Notes: generated from the letters alone by a model not told the origin. Counted from the first letter of the stretch, positions 27,301 to 35,745 are shown. The stretch: 64,000 nt of DNA from Petrolisthes cinctipes (GCA_033782935.1 JAWQEG010000073.1:81850-145849), one strand, 5' to 3'. A program made the numbers and translations.

Positions 27301-28868
27301 GATGAGGAGCCCAGTAACTTTGGAGGGGATGCAAAGGAGGGTGATGGGACGGTGAGATGAGGATAGTGTGGGATCTTTGTTGGGTTTGGGGATATTTCCA
27401 TGCTTCCAGATGTTGGGTATTGTGTTGTGTGAGTGGCTATAGTTTGCTATGTTAGTAAGTGCTTGTATGCCTTGTGGTCCAAGGTGTTTAAGGTGTATGT
27501 TACTGATGTTTTCAGGGTCACAGGCAGATGAGTGCTTGAGGTTGTGGATGATGTGATTTGTCTGACGGTTTGTGAATGGTGCATAGTCTGAGTCATTGGG
27601 GAAATGTCTCTTGCGTCTGATAACTCATCGGTCTTCAGGGTGAGGGTGAAGGTGGCTGACATGAGAGAAATGTTGGATGAGGGTGTTTGCTTGTTATTTA
27701 TTGAGGGTATAGTGTACAGTATGTTGCTATGATGGCTGCACGTGATTGTGTAGTGTTGCTGTTGGACAGTGTGATGCTGTTTAAAGTTTTGTAGAGTTTG
27801 CTGGTGTTTGTTTTGTGGTCAAGTGTGTTGAATAACCTTTACCAATTTAGTGTTTTCTGTTCTTTAATTTTGTTGTATTTTGTGTATTTTGTTGTTTATT
27901 TCTATATTTATTGCTTGTATTTGGTGTACAATGTGTTGTGTGAGAGTAGTTGGGGATATGTGTTTTAGTGTGTCTCGTTGTCTAATGAGGCCTTGAATTT
28001 CTGTTGTAAAGTTGGGGTTGTGATTTCTCCTGTTGCCTCTAGAGATGAGTTGTTTGTCATCGTTTTGTATAATTGTATTGAAATTTTGTACAGCAGTGTT
28101 GATGTTTGTGATGGGTGTACTGTCCAGTGTTTCAAAATGTTGTTCTGTTTTGGAAGTGAAGGCTTCCCAGTTGGCTCTTTTGTAGTTAGTGTATGTGTGT
28201 CTGTGGCCAGTTGGGGTGATTCTTGTTTTTGTGGTGATTATGATTGGGAGGTGGTGAGAGCCATTTATTGGCTTGAAAACTAGGAACTTCGTTAACTTTT
28301 AAAAGTAAGGAAATATGATGTACAGTACCATATTAAATATTATAGTTCATTAAGAATCAATTGCATTCCTTGTTTAATCACTGGTACATTTGAAAACAAT
28401 GAAAACATGGGCTATGGACATTTCAAATCTGATAAATTGTTAACAGAAGTAATTTTGCTACAATTTCCACCAGACTAACATTTGTGTGGCAGTTCCTATA
28501 GATGCGGCTCTGGTTAATCACTCGGAAATGTTTATAGGTAAGATCAGATCTAGCTCAGGTTAAATCTCCTTTGTTCATGTGCTGACATTCACCGCTGTGA
28601 CTGTATTTATAAACTCTTAACCTTCATGTTTCTAAGTCATTCTGTCTAAGGATATAATATATGAAAATCCGTTCTGTCTCCTTTGGTTTCTCCTGTGGTT
28701 ATTTTGTGTATATATCTCAAGGTGAATTGATGTTTCAGCTATGTATTTCTATTGCAGGTATCTAATGTGGCTGGAAATGTGGCAGGGAAGGTGGGCAATG
28801 TGTTTGGAGGTCTGAGCAAAGGTATTGGAGGCATCACTGGAAAGTTTGGTGGTGGTGGCTTTTTCTAA
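30..28868 (+). CDS. Cadps: CAPS/CADPS, calcium-dependent secretion activator (3' part of gene, spliced)
   Basis: CAPS primes dense-core vesicles for Ca2+-triggered release of peptides and amines, acting with SNAREs and PIP2 at the plasma membrane. Seen here: a series of + strand exons whose joined translation follows the C-terminal region of the family: [19 protein letters not shown], then [64 protein letters not shown], and [20 protein letters not shown]. These lie in and after the MUN/MHD1 region, in the dense-core-vesicle-binding C-terminal part. Exons: 30-144 (probable), 2593-2710, 5798-5989, 7292-7450, 9496-9621, 10153-10257, 19557-19696, microexon 23399-23422, 25816-25921, 28758-28868. 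All have GT-AG borders. Phases agree from 2593 onwards, giving roughly 320-330 residues plus up to 38 from the first exon. The N-terminal half (C2, PH, start of MUN) lies upstream of the window. An alternative terminal exon lies at 11066-11197. The family assignment is from remembered homologues, without a search. Confidence 0.93.
2593..2710 (+). CDS. Cadps: CAPS exon, [11 protein letters not shown] segment
   Basis: The exon has 118 nt between a CCCTGGCAG acceptor and a GTAAAG donor. One leading base completes a split codon, followed by 39 codons that read [19 protein letters not shown] and [18 protein letters not shown]. The Trp-Lys-Leu-Asp-Ala-Leu-Gln core and the HLEQRLK end are typical of CAPS proteins. 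It ends in phase 0 and joins LMACDMIE of the next exon. Further AG dinucleotides at 2611-2612 and 2613-2614 could serve as alternative acceptors in other phases. Confidence 0.9.
2757..3780 (+). mobile_element. Jockey-type LINE, 5'-truncated, RT part (interrupted by SINE)
   Basis: One open frame (2728-3681) encodes a non-LTR reverse transcriptase: [12 protein letters not shown] (motif A), [20 protein letters not shown] (motif B), SYADDITL (catalytic YADD, motif C), then [13 protein letters not shown] and ILGITYN. The copy starts inside the RT fingers, so it is 5'-truncated, with no endonuclease left. A (CA)n tract of about 48 bp at 3338-3385 is read in frame as His-Thr repeats. A small deletion near 3680 relative to the copy at 26.5 kb brings a stop. 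The element lies in the intron of CAPS between exons 2593 and 5798, in sense orientation. It resumes at 4589 after a SINE insertion. The first ~30 codons of the frame (2728-2756) are intron sequence. Confidence 0.88.
3338..3385. repeat. (CA)n microsatellite inside LINE RT
   Basis: About 24 CA units lie between CCTATAC and AAAATACTTGG of the LINE. Its length keeps the RT frame open as alternating Thr-His. The second LINE copy has only about 8 units at the same place (26839-26854). Confidence 0.95.
3795..4574 (+). mobile_element. Composite tRNA-headed SINE (780 bp) with 14-bp TSD
   Basis: The element is inserted in the LINE and flanked by the perfect direct repeat ACAACACCCACACA (3781-3794 and 4575-4588). 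The LINE copy at 26.45 kb shows the empty site, which fixes both ends. The head (3796-3870) resembles a tRNA: an A-box-like GGTATAGCGGTTAGC, a 7-nt loop CTGGCAT that would place anticodon GGC (Ala-like), and the B-box GGTTCAATTCC. A body follows (AGTGGAATTGTTGGACAA...CACCTAGCAGTAAATAGG), then about four 62-bp tandem units (3990-4245), a 300-bp tail module also found near 62.1 kb, and a 3' end CTGCTCGGCCAGACAG...(CAA)n that matches the LINE 3' end at 5036-5075. It is a Pol III-type retroposon; present activity is not known. Confidence 0.85.
3990..4245 (+). repeat. 62-bp minisatellite inside SINE
   Basis: Four tandem units share the core CTGGTGAGGGAAGATGTG (anchor positions 4051, 4112, 4174, 4237; spacing 61-63) and the segment ACTACCCAGCACACTTCTCA. 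The unit seems to grow from the body end GGGGGAAGATGTGTTGATG at about 3970-3990. Confidence 0.9.
4589..5080 (+). mobile_element. LINE 3' part after the SINE insertion (C-terminal Zn-knuckle region and tail)
   Basis: This continues the LINE at 2757-3780. Shifted frames encode the C-terminal region, with [12 protein letters not shown] and [15 protein letters not shown], a Cys/His cluster typical of jockey-like ORF2 C-termini. The - strand copy encodes the same text at 26.1-26.45 kb. The element ends with CTCGGGGCTGCTCGGCCAGA, CTTGAGGAACTTC and (AAC)n at about 5060-5076. Several frameshifts make it non-functional. Confidence 0.85.
5460..5668. mobile_element. Foldback (hairpin) MITE
   Basis: Two arms of about 90 bp face each other with only a short loop. 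The left arm reads CACAATCCCTAGCCCACCTG, then AGTCGAAGCCCGAGAT and GACGACAGCCCAC. The right arm carries the reverse complements GTGGGCTGTCGTC, ATCTCGGGCTTCGACT and CAGGTGGGCTTGGGATTGTG. It is non-coding and lies in a CAPS intron 130 bp before exon 5798. The outer ends continue towards ACAGTCGCACATCACAATCC on the left and the matching GTGGTGCGCAGGTGTACAG on the right. Confidence 0.85.
5798..5989 (+). CDS. Cadps: CAPS exon, [10 protein letters not shown]...[12 protein letters not shown]
   Basis: The exon has 192 nt (64 codons, phase 0-0) between a CAAACAG acceptor and a GTAAGT donor. It encodes [20 protein letters not shown], then [20 protein letters not shown] and [15 protein letters not shown], matching the conserved CAPS block after HLEQRLK. 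Confidence 0.95.
6161..6580 (+). mobile_element. RTE-type LINE, 3' fragment with 12-bp TSD and (GATA)n tail
   Basis: The decayed C-terminus of an RTE-type LINE contains [34 protein letters not shown] (in frame) and a downstream GLDQVRREC region. It ends in TAGATAGATAGATA. Direct repeats GTCAGGAAAAGT at 6149-6160 and 6581-6592 flank the insertion exactly. The same family is present as a longer copy at 44.95-46.2 kb. A TGA replaces the Trp in the LRWFGH-like motif. Confidence 0.85.
7292..7450 (+). CDS. Cadps: CAPS exon, [12 protein letters not shown]...SILSFT
   Basis: The exon has 159 nt (53 codons, phase 0-0). It has a long T-rich tract and TTTTTTGCAG acceptor, and a GTATGTG donor. It encodes [20 protein letters not shown], then [20 protein letters not shown] and IGSILSFT, matching the HQYHSKID...SRYDEG...SFLSFT block of vertebrate CAPS. 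Confidence 0.95.
8468..9345. mobile_element. Pogo/Tigger-like MITE (878 bp) with TA target-site duplication
   Basis: The terminal inverted repeats are CAGTGCTCCCTCGTTATCGA on the left and TCGATAACGAGGGAGTACTG on the right, flanked by TA (8466-8467 and 9346-9347). CAGT...CCCTCG ends with TA duplication are typical of the pogo branch of Tc1/mariner. There is no transposase frame. Inside, a segment with TCAGTTATCACC and CACTTTCTCTTACAATCACTT occurs twice (about 8670-8780 and 9098-9205), around a 62-bp tandem repeat. Confidence 0.85.
8830..9085. repeat. 62-bp minisatellite inside pogo-like MITE
   Basis: Four units carry TATAAAGGGGTTAG(G/A)CTTAT at 8851, 8913, 8974 and 9038. Each is followed by AGTGTAACGAGGGAGCGG or a variant. 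The AACGAGGGAG part resembles the element's own terminal repeat. Confidence 0.9.
9496..9621 (+). CDS. Cadps: CAPS exon, [20 protein letters not shown]
   Basis: The exon ends at GTAAGT (donor at 9622) in phase 0 with [11 protein letters not shown], which continues into QWYTAQ. Two in-frame acceptors are possible: TTTCAG before 9496 (adds YRQ) or GCCAG before 9505 (starts NVSGSG). Both keep the frame after SILSFT. The match to the family is [20 protein letters not shown]. Confidence 0.92.
10153..10257 (+). CDS. Cadps: CAPS exon, [19 protein letters not shown]
   Basis: The exon encodes [20 protein letters not shown] and [15 protein letters not shown], then a GTGAGT donor at 10258 (phase 0). The acceptor is a CAGCAGCAG run, so exon starts at 10150, 10153 or 10156 are all in frame. 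10153 gives the usual LF(D/E)QWY junction. Confidence 0.93.
11066..11197 (+). CDS. Cadps: CAPS alternative terminal exon (duplicate of exon 19557)
   Basis: A strong acceptor (CTGTTTTTTTTTCAG) is followed by 43 codons and TAA, open in phase 0. This is the phase left by exon 10153-10257. The reading [36 protein letters not shown] aligns without gaps to [38 protein letters not shown], with about 10 identities in 38 residues (I, DF, G, E, Y, SQR, E) and several conservative changes. This suggests an ancient exon duplication used as an alternative last exon. The short isoform would lack the acidic segment and the Gly-rich tail. Candidate poly(A) signals downstream are ATTAAA near 12356 and AATAAA at 12749-12754. 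Splicing to this exon is inferred. Confidence 0.72.
   Translation, partial: LIFSDFTAYGLGHEQTGVQAYVVVSQRVEAEHQRLLRDGKLKE
11198..19556. other. CAPS intron / possible 3' UTR of short isoform
   Basis: This is AT-rich intron. The first about 1.5 kb may be the 3' UTR of the isoform ending at 11197. I see no convincing coding segment and no recognisable transposon. It contains many copies of GTACAGTA/TACTGTAC-type motifs. Confidence 0.5.
19557..19696 (+). CDS. Cadps: CAPS exon, [10 protein letters not shown] (canonical C-terminal)
   Basis: The exon has 140 nt after a CCTTTCCTCCACAG acceptor, with the donor GA|GTGAGT at 19697 (two bases carried). It encodes [40 protein letters not shown] and SRRGDD, equivalent to the VKKTYRDFRLQGV...TVEEATAS end of vertebrate CAPS. 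If the donor were ignored, the frame would run into TGA one codon later, which would make a third possible C-terminus. Confidence 0.94.
19697..23398. other. CAPS intron
   Basis: AT-rich sequence with no coding segment I can support. It is rich in TACAGTACTGTA-like words (for example near 20952, 21027, 22088, 22588). No transposon was recognised. Confidence 0.5.
23399..23422 (+). CDS. Cadps: CAPS 24-nt acidic microexon (candidate)
   Basis: A long pyrimidine tract (CTGTTTTTCCCTTCCACTCA) and CCACCCAG acceptor precede 24 nt, then the strong donor GA|GTAAGT. Its phase (2 in, 2 out) fits exactly between exons 19557-19696 and 25816-25921. Skipping or including it keeps the frame, and the split codon is GAx either way. 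It adds DLPEGAEG, giving ...[22 protein letters not shown]. The size and phase fit a regulated neuronal cassette microexon. No transcript was seen. Confidence 0.68.
24215..24556. repeat. Long inverted repeat (foldback element) with LINE tail in the loop
   Basis: The left arm (24215-24336) contains CAATAGAAAAATACATTA, TATTATTTAGTA and AAGTAGTGGATAGTACAG. The right arm (24432-24556) carries the reverse complements CTGTACTATCCACTACTT, TACTAAATAATA and TAATGTATTTTTCTATTG. The loop has a small LINE 3'-end fragment (about 24334-24372: CAGCCCCGAGTTCCTGAGGA, ACTTCAACATCAACAAC). Non-coding and AT-rich. Confidence 0.82.
25816..25921 (+). CDS. Cadps: CAPS exon, acidic [11 protein letters not shown] segment
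   Basis: The acceptor CACACCAG is followed by 106 nt and the donor AAG|GTAAGT. The first base completes the GAG codon carried from 19696 or 23422. It then encodes [20 protein letters not shown] and [15 protein letters not shown]. Phases agree on both sides. The acidic stretch corresponds in position to the acidic C-terminal ends of CAPS homologues. Confidence 0.88.
25930..28285 (-). mobile_element. Jockey-type LINE, second copy (5'-truncated, antisense in CAPS intron)
   Basis: Same family as 2757-5080, on the - strand. Reading from 28285 down are the endonuclease-RT linker, then [40 protein letters not shown] (26887-27147), then [18 protein letters not shown] (26485-26691), [15 protein letters not shown] and the Cys/His C-terminus, and finally a CAGACAGCTCGAGATACTTC(AAC)-like 3' tail ending at about 25930. 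A deletion of roughly 200 bp after the YADD region joins ...GATGACATAACA to CACCTATACC. Frameshifts and stops are frequent. Its 3' end touches the CAPS donor at 25922. Confidence 0.86.
28758..28868 (+). CDS. Cadps: CAPS terminal exon, Gly-rich amphipathic tail
   Basis: The acceptor TTCTATTGCAG (phase 0) is followed by 36 codons and TAA. They read [20 protein letters not shown] and [16 protein letters not shown]: no acidic residues, Lys spaced between Val/Ile/Phe, and a Gly-rich end. The pattern suggests an amphipathic, membrane-associating C-terminus. AATAAA signals at 29034-29039 and 29147-29152 could end the transcript. Confidence 0.86.
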   Translation, partial: VSNVAGNVAGKVGNVFGGLSKGIGGITGKFGGGGFF

Positions 28869-31159
28869 ACATAATAATAATTATAAAGATGAGCTTGTTA
28901 AAAAAATGAAATGGACACTAAACTAAGGAAGTATAACAAAGCTACTTGGTACAATATATCTAAAGACAACCTTCACTTGAAAGATCTCCATCACTACTAT
29001 ACTGTAATTCCTCTACTCTATATCTCTCTCAGTAATAAAAAGGCTTTTTGTTAAGTAGTTATGAACAAAGAAAAGCTTGTGGCATATGAGTAAAAAGGTG
29101 GTGAAGCTTAAGAAGAAGTCAGGATGGATACATCTAGTTTTTTTCAAATAAATTATCAAAACTGTGGTTCTTCTGGAAGGAATGTAGAAATATATTAACA
29201 GTGTTGTGTTTTGACAGAAAAGACTCATGTAATCTTGGCATTCTCAAGTTCTTAGTTGACATAATTATGTGGCAAAACATAATCACACAAAATAGTCATA
29301 AAAGATTCATCAAGAGCTTTATGATTATGACAGAACACTACAACATATTATAACAAGATGCATGATTTGTAATATTCAGAAAACAATGTGTTGGTCTCCA
29401 CTCCAAGGATTTTTATATGGTATGTAATTACAGTATACTGTAAGAGTTTGAACATGAATCTTGTTATAATATTGTAGTGTGATGTTAGTTATCCTTAAAT
29501 ATTAAAATATGCATACATTTTCAACTCACATATGCATACATTTTCAACTCTACTCATGGAGGACTGATGTTACAGTTCCTAGATGGGAAGAAAACACTAA
29601 ACCACCTTTCCTAAGTAATGTCTTGTCTTCTTCTAATCTTAAACCAGTACTGTACTATTAAGCTTCTCCAGCAACTGTGGTTTTCTGAAAGCAGTCATCA
29701 TCAGTGGAGTATTATGTTATGTAACCACAATGGTACCATACTGAAGGAAGTGAAGAATCCTATGCAAATGAATGGGTAGAGCTCCATGCACTTTAATTTG
29801 ATCATCATTTAAAGCTAGGAGCTGTTATCTCATTTCCTGTAGCTGAAAGTATTTAATTTTAGGAGGAGTATCACATGTCTTTTACTAAGACCAGGTGAAA
29901 CTTCAGTGAGCGTACCACCACAATTTAAAAGGTATTGCTTTGCATTCTGTATTCTGCATGATTGCTCTTCCATCTGAAAATTTGAGTTACCATCCAATTA
30001 CAGAGGTTTTGTTACTTATACTTTACTGTTTGTACAAGTCATTAGGTAAGCACAGTCTAACTGGTTTATATATTTGCCTACAATCATGTACTAACAATGA
30101 ATAAGATAGCATTTATCATTATTCTTTTTTATGTAGTGTAGATATTATTTGGTTGTAATATATGCATTATTATTGTATACCATAAATGTATACAGTGCCA
30201 GGATTAGTTGTTTTTAATTAAAAATACTGTTTATGAAATATGTAAAGAATATATTTATAAAACTTATATTGTTATTCTCAAGTTAGAGAGGAGTTGAATC
30301 TATTGGAGTGAAAAAATGTCCTAAATCACAGAAAGGGGAACTAAAGCCTCTCATCTCCAAGAAAATCCATAGTTGTTGGACACATTACCTTGGTCATGTA
30401 TCTTACCAGTAACTTGATTCTACAGTATATACTCTTATCATTTACTTATTATACTTACTGCTATTTGCCTTGGTGTTCATTCTTGATAAAGTCTATCAAC
30501 AATATTCATCTGTTTGTTGAATTCAATACTATAAAACATAGAAACTCATGTATCTTAATGCCTTTCAAATAAGGGAATTACTTTTACTGCTTTACTTTAT
30601 GATATAAGGATGAAAAATGGGTCAGATTTTTCCACTCTAACTGTACACCAAAATTTAATGTTGAATGTGGTTACCAATGAGATGATGGTTTGCAGACATG
30701 TTCTTTGCAAATTATTGTTGTGTTACCATTTCCAATTGGACTAAATAACAAACAGGTATGAGCTTGGTTTGAAGTCGAGACAGACACAGCAACACAGCAA
30801 AGGACAAAATAGACTGAGGCAAGAGCATGACCAGAATAACAGAAGAAAAGCAAGAAAACTGGGACTGTATTCATGAAAGGAAAGTTCACTACAGAGCTAA
30901 GATGAAATGAGTAAATGGTTGTTCATAGCAAGAACTGAGATCTGGCATTGCTCTCTCAGATAATCTCACACCTGTCATGATTCATCAGTAAAAACTTTGA
31001 CATTCAGGGTCACTAACCCCATATATCTTACAGTATATATTTAGTCCATCAAAAGATGATGAAACGTGTCTTGCTACTGGAACATTGGACATCAATAGAG
31101 CATGGGCCCAAAAAAAGTGCTCAGGCTATATCTAGCCATTCTGCTGGTAGCAGTTGTTA
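28869..31159 (+). other. CAPS 3' UTR and intergenic sequence
   Basis: AT-rich sequence with AATAAA at 29034 and 29147 (candidate poly(A) sites), and no coding segment or transposon recognised. Confidence 0.4.
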
Positions 31160-31793
31160 TACTCCGTTTACTCAATCTCGTCCAGTCGCTCAACCTATTG
31201 TAGTTAAGGGTGAGACTAGCCCGAGATTTGAATGGAGTTCTCTGATTGGCTGCCGTGACGCTCGAGCTACCTGTCCTTCTCTGCAAACATTGACTTTGCA
31301 CTTGCAAGATAACGCATCTCTATTAATTTAAGTGTAGCTCGACTATTATGTAGTTTATGCATATTTATTTTACACCATTAACCTCTGCATTCGATTTTGA
31401 ACTTAAACACATTTTCCAAAATATAATGCAATAAAAAAAATATATATATTATTGCGAGTTTAACTCAAAATACAGCTTGGAAATGTTTATCCCACTTTTT
31501 GCATTGAACTGTTTTTTGCTGCATCGATAGTATTTATATATACAGTAATTATAACATTAATTCTGGTCCAAAATTTTCTTGTGAATATGACAGTGACATC
31601 AGATTTGAGATAAATTTAAATATAATAGAGATACGAGACATCTAATGGGAAGGTGTCTTTCCCGATTGCAACAAGGTTTATATAAAATTATTTTATTTCA
31701 TTTACTTGCGACTATAAGTTTCTTACAAACAAAATATGTTATACATTATTAGATACAGTGTGGTTTGCAATGCAAACCTGAGTAAACGGAGTA
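31160..31793. mobile_element. TA-flanked MITE with TACTCCGTTTACTCA inverted repeats
   Basis: The left end is TACTCCGTTTACTCA and the right end is TGAGTAAACGGAGTA, each bordered by TA (31158-31159 and 31794-31795). It is 634 bp with no transposase. The left part is GC-richer (to about 31280) and the right part AT-rich. A Tc1/mariner-type origin is inferred from the TA duplications. Weak open frames (31056-31331 and the opposite strand) are fortuitous. Confidence 0.75.
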
Positions 31794-34700
31794 TAGTACT
31801 GAATAATCTAACATTTCAAATGATGATACACTGCTCCCAGCCAGCTACATGACCTTGGATGTACTTGTACTCATCCCCTATCACTCTCACCTCAGTCTAC
31901 TTCACTTGGCCTGATCCAAACATTCTGACCTCTCCACACCTCCTACCCATCCCAACCCTTCTCATCGCTCTGCTTCACTGATTACTATGACCCTCATCAC
32001 TCATATTTAATAGCCAAGCATTTTTACAACCATTTTAAGAGCAACAAACGTACGGTTGTTGGCCACAAGTATTCTTCTCGTTACCCCTGTTATCTATACA
32101 GTATATTTTTCCACCTGTATCTTATATTTATATTTTGTACCTCCCTTTCCCTTTATAATGCTCTCACTTCATCCCATATGCCAACTACTGTACCTTTTAT
32201 TTGTTCAATTATATATACATTATTTGCCTTACTGAACTCAATTGTATCCTTTTATTTGTCTAATTAGTAGTATCATATTTACACCATAACTGGTCTGGTA
32301 ATAGTTTTTTTTTTTATCATTATTGAATTGTATTACACTGTACTAGTATATCCTTTTTATTTTCCATTTTCTTGTACCCTCTTTGTATCAAGTGCTCTAT
32401 TTGGTCTGATATTAGTTTTTGCACTGTTGAATTGAATTGAAATGTATCTGGGTGCCTTTCCCTCCCTTCCAGACTTCTTTCTACACCACCACCATGCCAT
32501 AATAGGTCAGGCAGCCAGTTCTCACCCTTTTTACTGGAACATTTACATAATGGCAAAAGTTGCCTTTGTAAAAATTAAAAAATCAGGTCTGATTTTCATA
32601 TGGGTAGGTAAGAGGGTGAAGAAATTTTGTACCCTGAACGTTAATAAAACCAGGGGTGTGCAAGTTTAGATCCTGGCCACATTTGGGAGCATGTGCTGCA
32701 AAGCTATTCCTACCTATACGTAGCACAGTACAGTAGTTTGTTACAGTAATTGCAGGTAGAAAGTTGGCCTCATAATATGAATTGACAAGGTTATTCAGAC
32801 GTCTTATTCAAGTACACTACTAACTAAAGCATATGAATAATGCCTCATGTTGTTAAATGAGTATCAAATTGTAAAATACAAGCAATGCCAGAAGTCCAAA
32901 CATATGAACAAGCTGGAGCTCTAAGATATTTTATGAATACAGACCCTCTTCTATATCAGTAGGGAGATGGGTTACAAGCAGTGCCATGACTTGCAAAGAA
33001 ACTTTGTAGGCAATATGTTACAAAAATTTACACCAGGTGACTGCTCAACCAGCAAGACAATCTCGTCTAAATTTTCCCTATTTTAATTCTGTAGAATTTG
33101 CAATTTGTCATCAAGGCCATATAGTGTGTGATTATCCTCAGAAAAGAGGAAGGTAGAGCGTTTTGTTTGATTTTCTGTTACTTTACATTGTTGCCTGGTG
33201 TAGATTTTTATAAAAATGGCAGCATCAGTTATGGAAGATGTAACAGTTAGTTGACAATGGACAATGGTCCACTTAACTGTCCTTACTTCGGTACTTTAAT
33301 GCTTAAGTTCAGAATTTTCACGTCGGTGATTAAAGTTAAATTATTGTCTGTTAATGCAGAAATCTGGATGAGAGTTATAAAATATTTTTTCTTATAAAGC
33401 TGTTGGCATTATGATCATATACGTATATTTATATATAGACACTAAATGTTCAAAAGTAAAAGAAAATATGCTTTTTACAATACATACTCATTATGAGGAA
33501 AATTATGTTTATAAAATGCATCTATCTTGAATTTTCCTATACATAAGCAAATAAGCATAACTTTATGGTATTATATAATCACCATTTAAGAACACATACT
33601 GGCCTTTAGTAACTCTACCAGTGAAAAATTTTGAAAGTGGAAGTGTTAAGTTTCAGAACTGTTCCTATTCTTATGCATTTTAGGATCCATCTCATAACTT
33701 TAGGAGTTTCAACAGTGTGTGTACAATGCCATATTCCTCTCATAATTTATGAATGTAAGCAACATAAGTAAAGACTTGATCACTGTTATGGTGCATGTTA
33801 TTTTTGTATTATTTTCAAAATTTAAGAATTAACCATAATTGTTAGGAGATTCAAACATATAACACTCCAGACACCTTCAAAAAGTTTGATCTTTAGTATT
33901 TTATATATTGACTTCAATTGCAAACAAGTTGAATATGTGTGAAAGTTTTATACAAAGGTATAGTATTCTGCCAGTCTCATAATCTAAAGTAAGGTTATGT
34001 TACCGTACTTTATGCCACATTGATTAAAATTGGGGAGAGATTATGCTGCTTAGTATGAGTAAATTGCATAATGAAATGAAAAAGCCTTTACTTCTTCTTT
34101 GTTACATATGATGCCTTAAAAATTTCTGTCTTGCTCTTGGCAAAGGTTCTTTGTTATTTACTATTGAGATCCTTCATGTTATCTTCAGTGATAATGCAAG
34201 GCTGTTCATGTTGACATGATGAAAACATTCAATCTTTCACCCACAATGTGATGCTCAGTACTATGAGTACTGAGAATCCCTTGTATTCTGAGAATGTTTC
34301 ATGCACTTGGAATCTGCTGTGCTGAGAATTCCTTTAAAGTGGAGAAAGCATCATGCTCTGTGTTTTATTTACAGTCGGTGACAAATACACAGTGATGATT
34401 ACAAGAAAGCTAAGAGGATTTTGGAACACAAACCCTTTCCAACTCTTGAGTGTTCACCAAAGTGTAAGTGTACGCTCAGGGAATTTTACCATTTTATGAG
34501 CTGACTGTACAATGGAAATCCACTGCACATTTGCCTTCTCCACACCGTAGAAATTCTCTGAGTGCTGAGATATCTGTGTGCTGGAAATCCCCTATGAGCT
34601 AGAAATCCTTTGTGTGCTGGGAAACCAATGTGTGCTGAGAGGCTCTGCCCTGTGAGTCACCTCTCCACTGGGAACCCTTCATCGTTGTTGAAGTATGTGA

Positions 34701-35100
34701 CAGAGATGGTTTATCTGTTCACAGGTGTACATGTCACTGGCTCACAGACTCCAAGCCCTTACATATACCTAAACAGGGCTCATTTTTACCATTGTATTAC
34801 AGAGGTTTTAGTCCTTGTTGACCCTCAGCACAAGGCTTGGAGTCTGTGATAGGTGGGCAACTTCTTGATCTCTTGCAACAGTCTTCTTCAAACCTGTTAT
34901 TGCAATAAGAACATAACATGGGATAGAATTGTTTTAGTATTTGTGTTATTGTGAAATTATTTTAAATGTTGACTATAGAAATAATAAACAAAAGAGAGCA
35001 GTCGTTGATAATTATCCCACAAGTCGAGAGTTCTTCCCCTATGTCTGTAATTCTCTTCCCTTTCATAAGAACTCTATACTCTTTTTATAAGCCATCTCTA
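31794..35100. other. No gene seen
   Basis: Mostly AT-rich non-coding sequence. About 32160-32440 has loosely repeated T-rich segments (ACTGGTCTGGTAATAG and TTTGGTCTGATATTAG). About 34240-34690 has degenerate short repeats around CTGAGAATCC/GTGCTGGAAATCC. No exon could be supported. Confidence 0.5.
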
Positions 35101-35138
35101 CTGTCATTCCCCAGCTGTCCTGGTGTATACAGATGGCA

Positions 35139-35280
35139 ATAAGGGCTGTATGCAAGAACATTTGGGGTATTGATGATGGTGTGGTACCGGTATGTTGGCT
35201 CTGTTGTATGTGTATGGAGGCACCGTACTGGTACCACACCATCGTGAACACCACAAATGTTCTTGAATATGGCCCTAAGA
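35139..35280. repeat. Long hairpin (inverted repeat, short loop)
   Basis: The left arm has GCAAGAACATTTGG and GATGGTGTGGTACCGGTA. The right arm has TACTGGTACCACACCATC and CCACAAATGTTCTTG. The stem is about 50 bp with a loop of about 30-40 nt, and the pairing extends outwards with lower similarity (AAGGGCTGTATGC against the complement of GAATATGGCCCTAA). It could be a small foldback MITE or a pre-miRNA-like hairpin. Confidence 0.75.
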
Positions 35281-35431
35281 CTTCTGTTGGTGCTATGTAT
35301 GCCATATTGTTCCCCAACCAGTGTAGTCTCCTACTTGCCCTCCTGCCCGAGGTTAGTATCATATTCACCAACTCATTTGGTGCCCTTCATAGAATTCCTT
35401 CATTCCCAGATGACCACCCGTTGGTGTAGGA

Positions 35432-35691
35432 GAAGAAGAATTTGATCTTTATGCCTATTGACTTATGGTGTTGGTCATTAAGGTAGTCGGTCTTGTTACA
35501 TCAACACATCTTCCCCCAGCTTACAAGGTTGCAAGCCTTGCTCTTACAGCCGAATACCAATTTAATTACTGCTAGGTGAACAGGAACATATGGGCTGGGA
35601 TATTGTCCAACAATTCCACTGACTCTGGAATTGAACCTGAGATATCTCGCTTGCTAGGCGAACATGATAACCATTAAACCATCAGCAACCC
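35432..35691 (-). mobile_element. tRNA-headed SINE, second copy (260 bp) with 11-bp TSD
   Basis: On the - strand, head and body match the SINE at 3795: GGTTGCTGATGGTTTAATGG, B-box GGTTCAATTCC, GTCAGTGGAATTGTTGGACA, CACCTAGCAGTAATTAAATT and GGGGGAAGATGTGTTGATG. After this point the tail differs: a short unique segment ending in TTCTTC repeats instead of the minisatellite and (CAA)n end. Direct repeats TTGGTGTAGGA at 35421-35431 and 35692-35702 flank it. Confidence 0.82.
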
Positions 35692-35745
35692 TTGGTGTAG
35701 GAAATCCAGGAATACCAGTTATAGGCTGCCACCAGTATGAAATTT

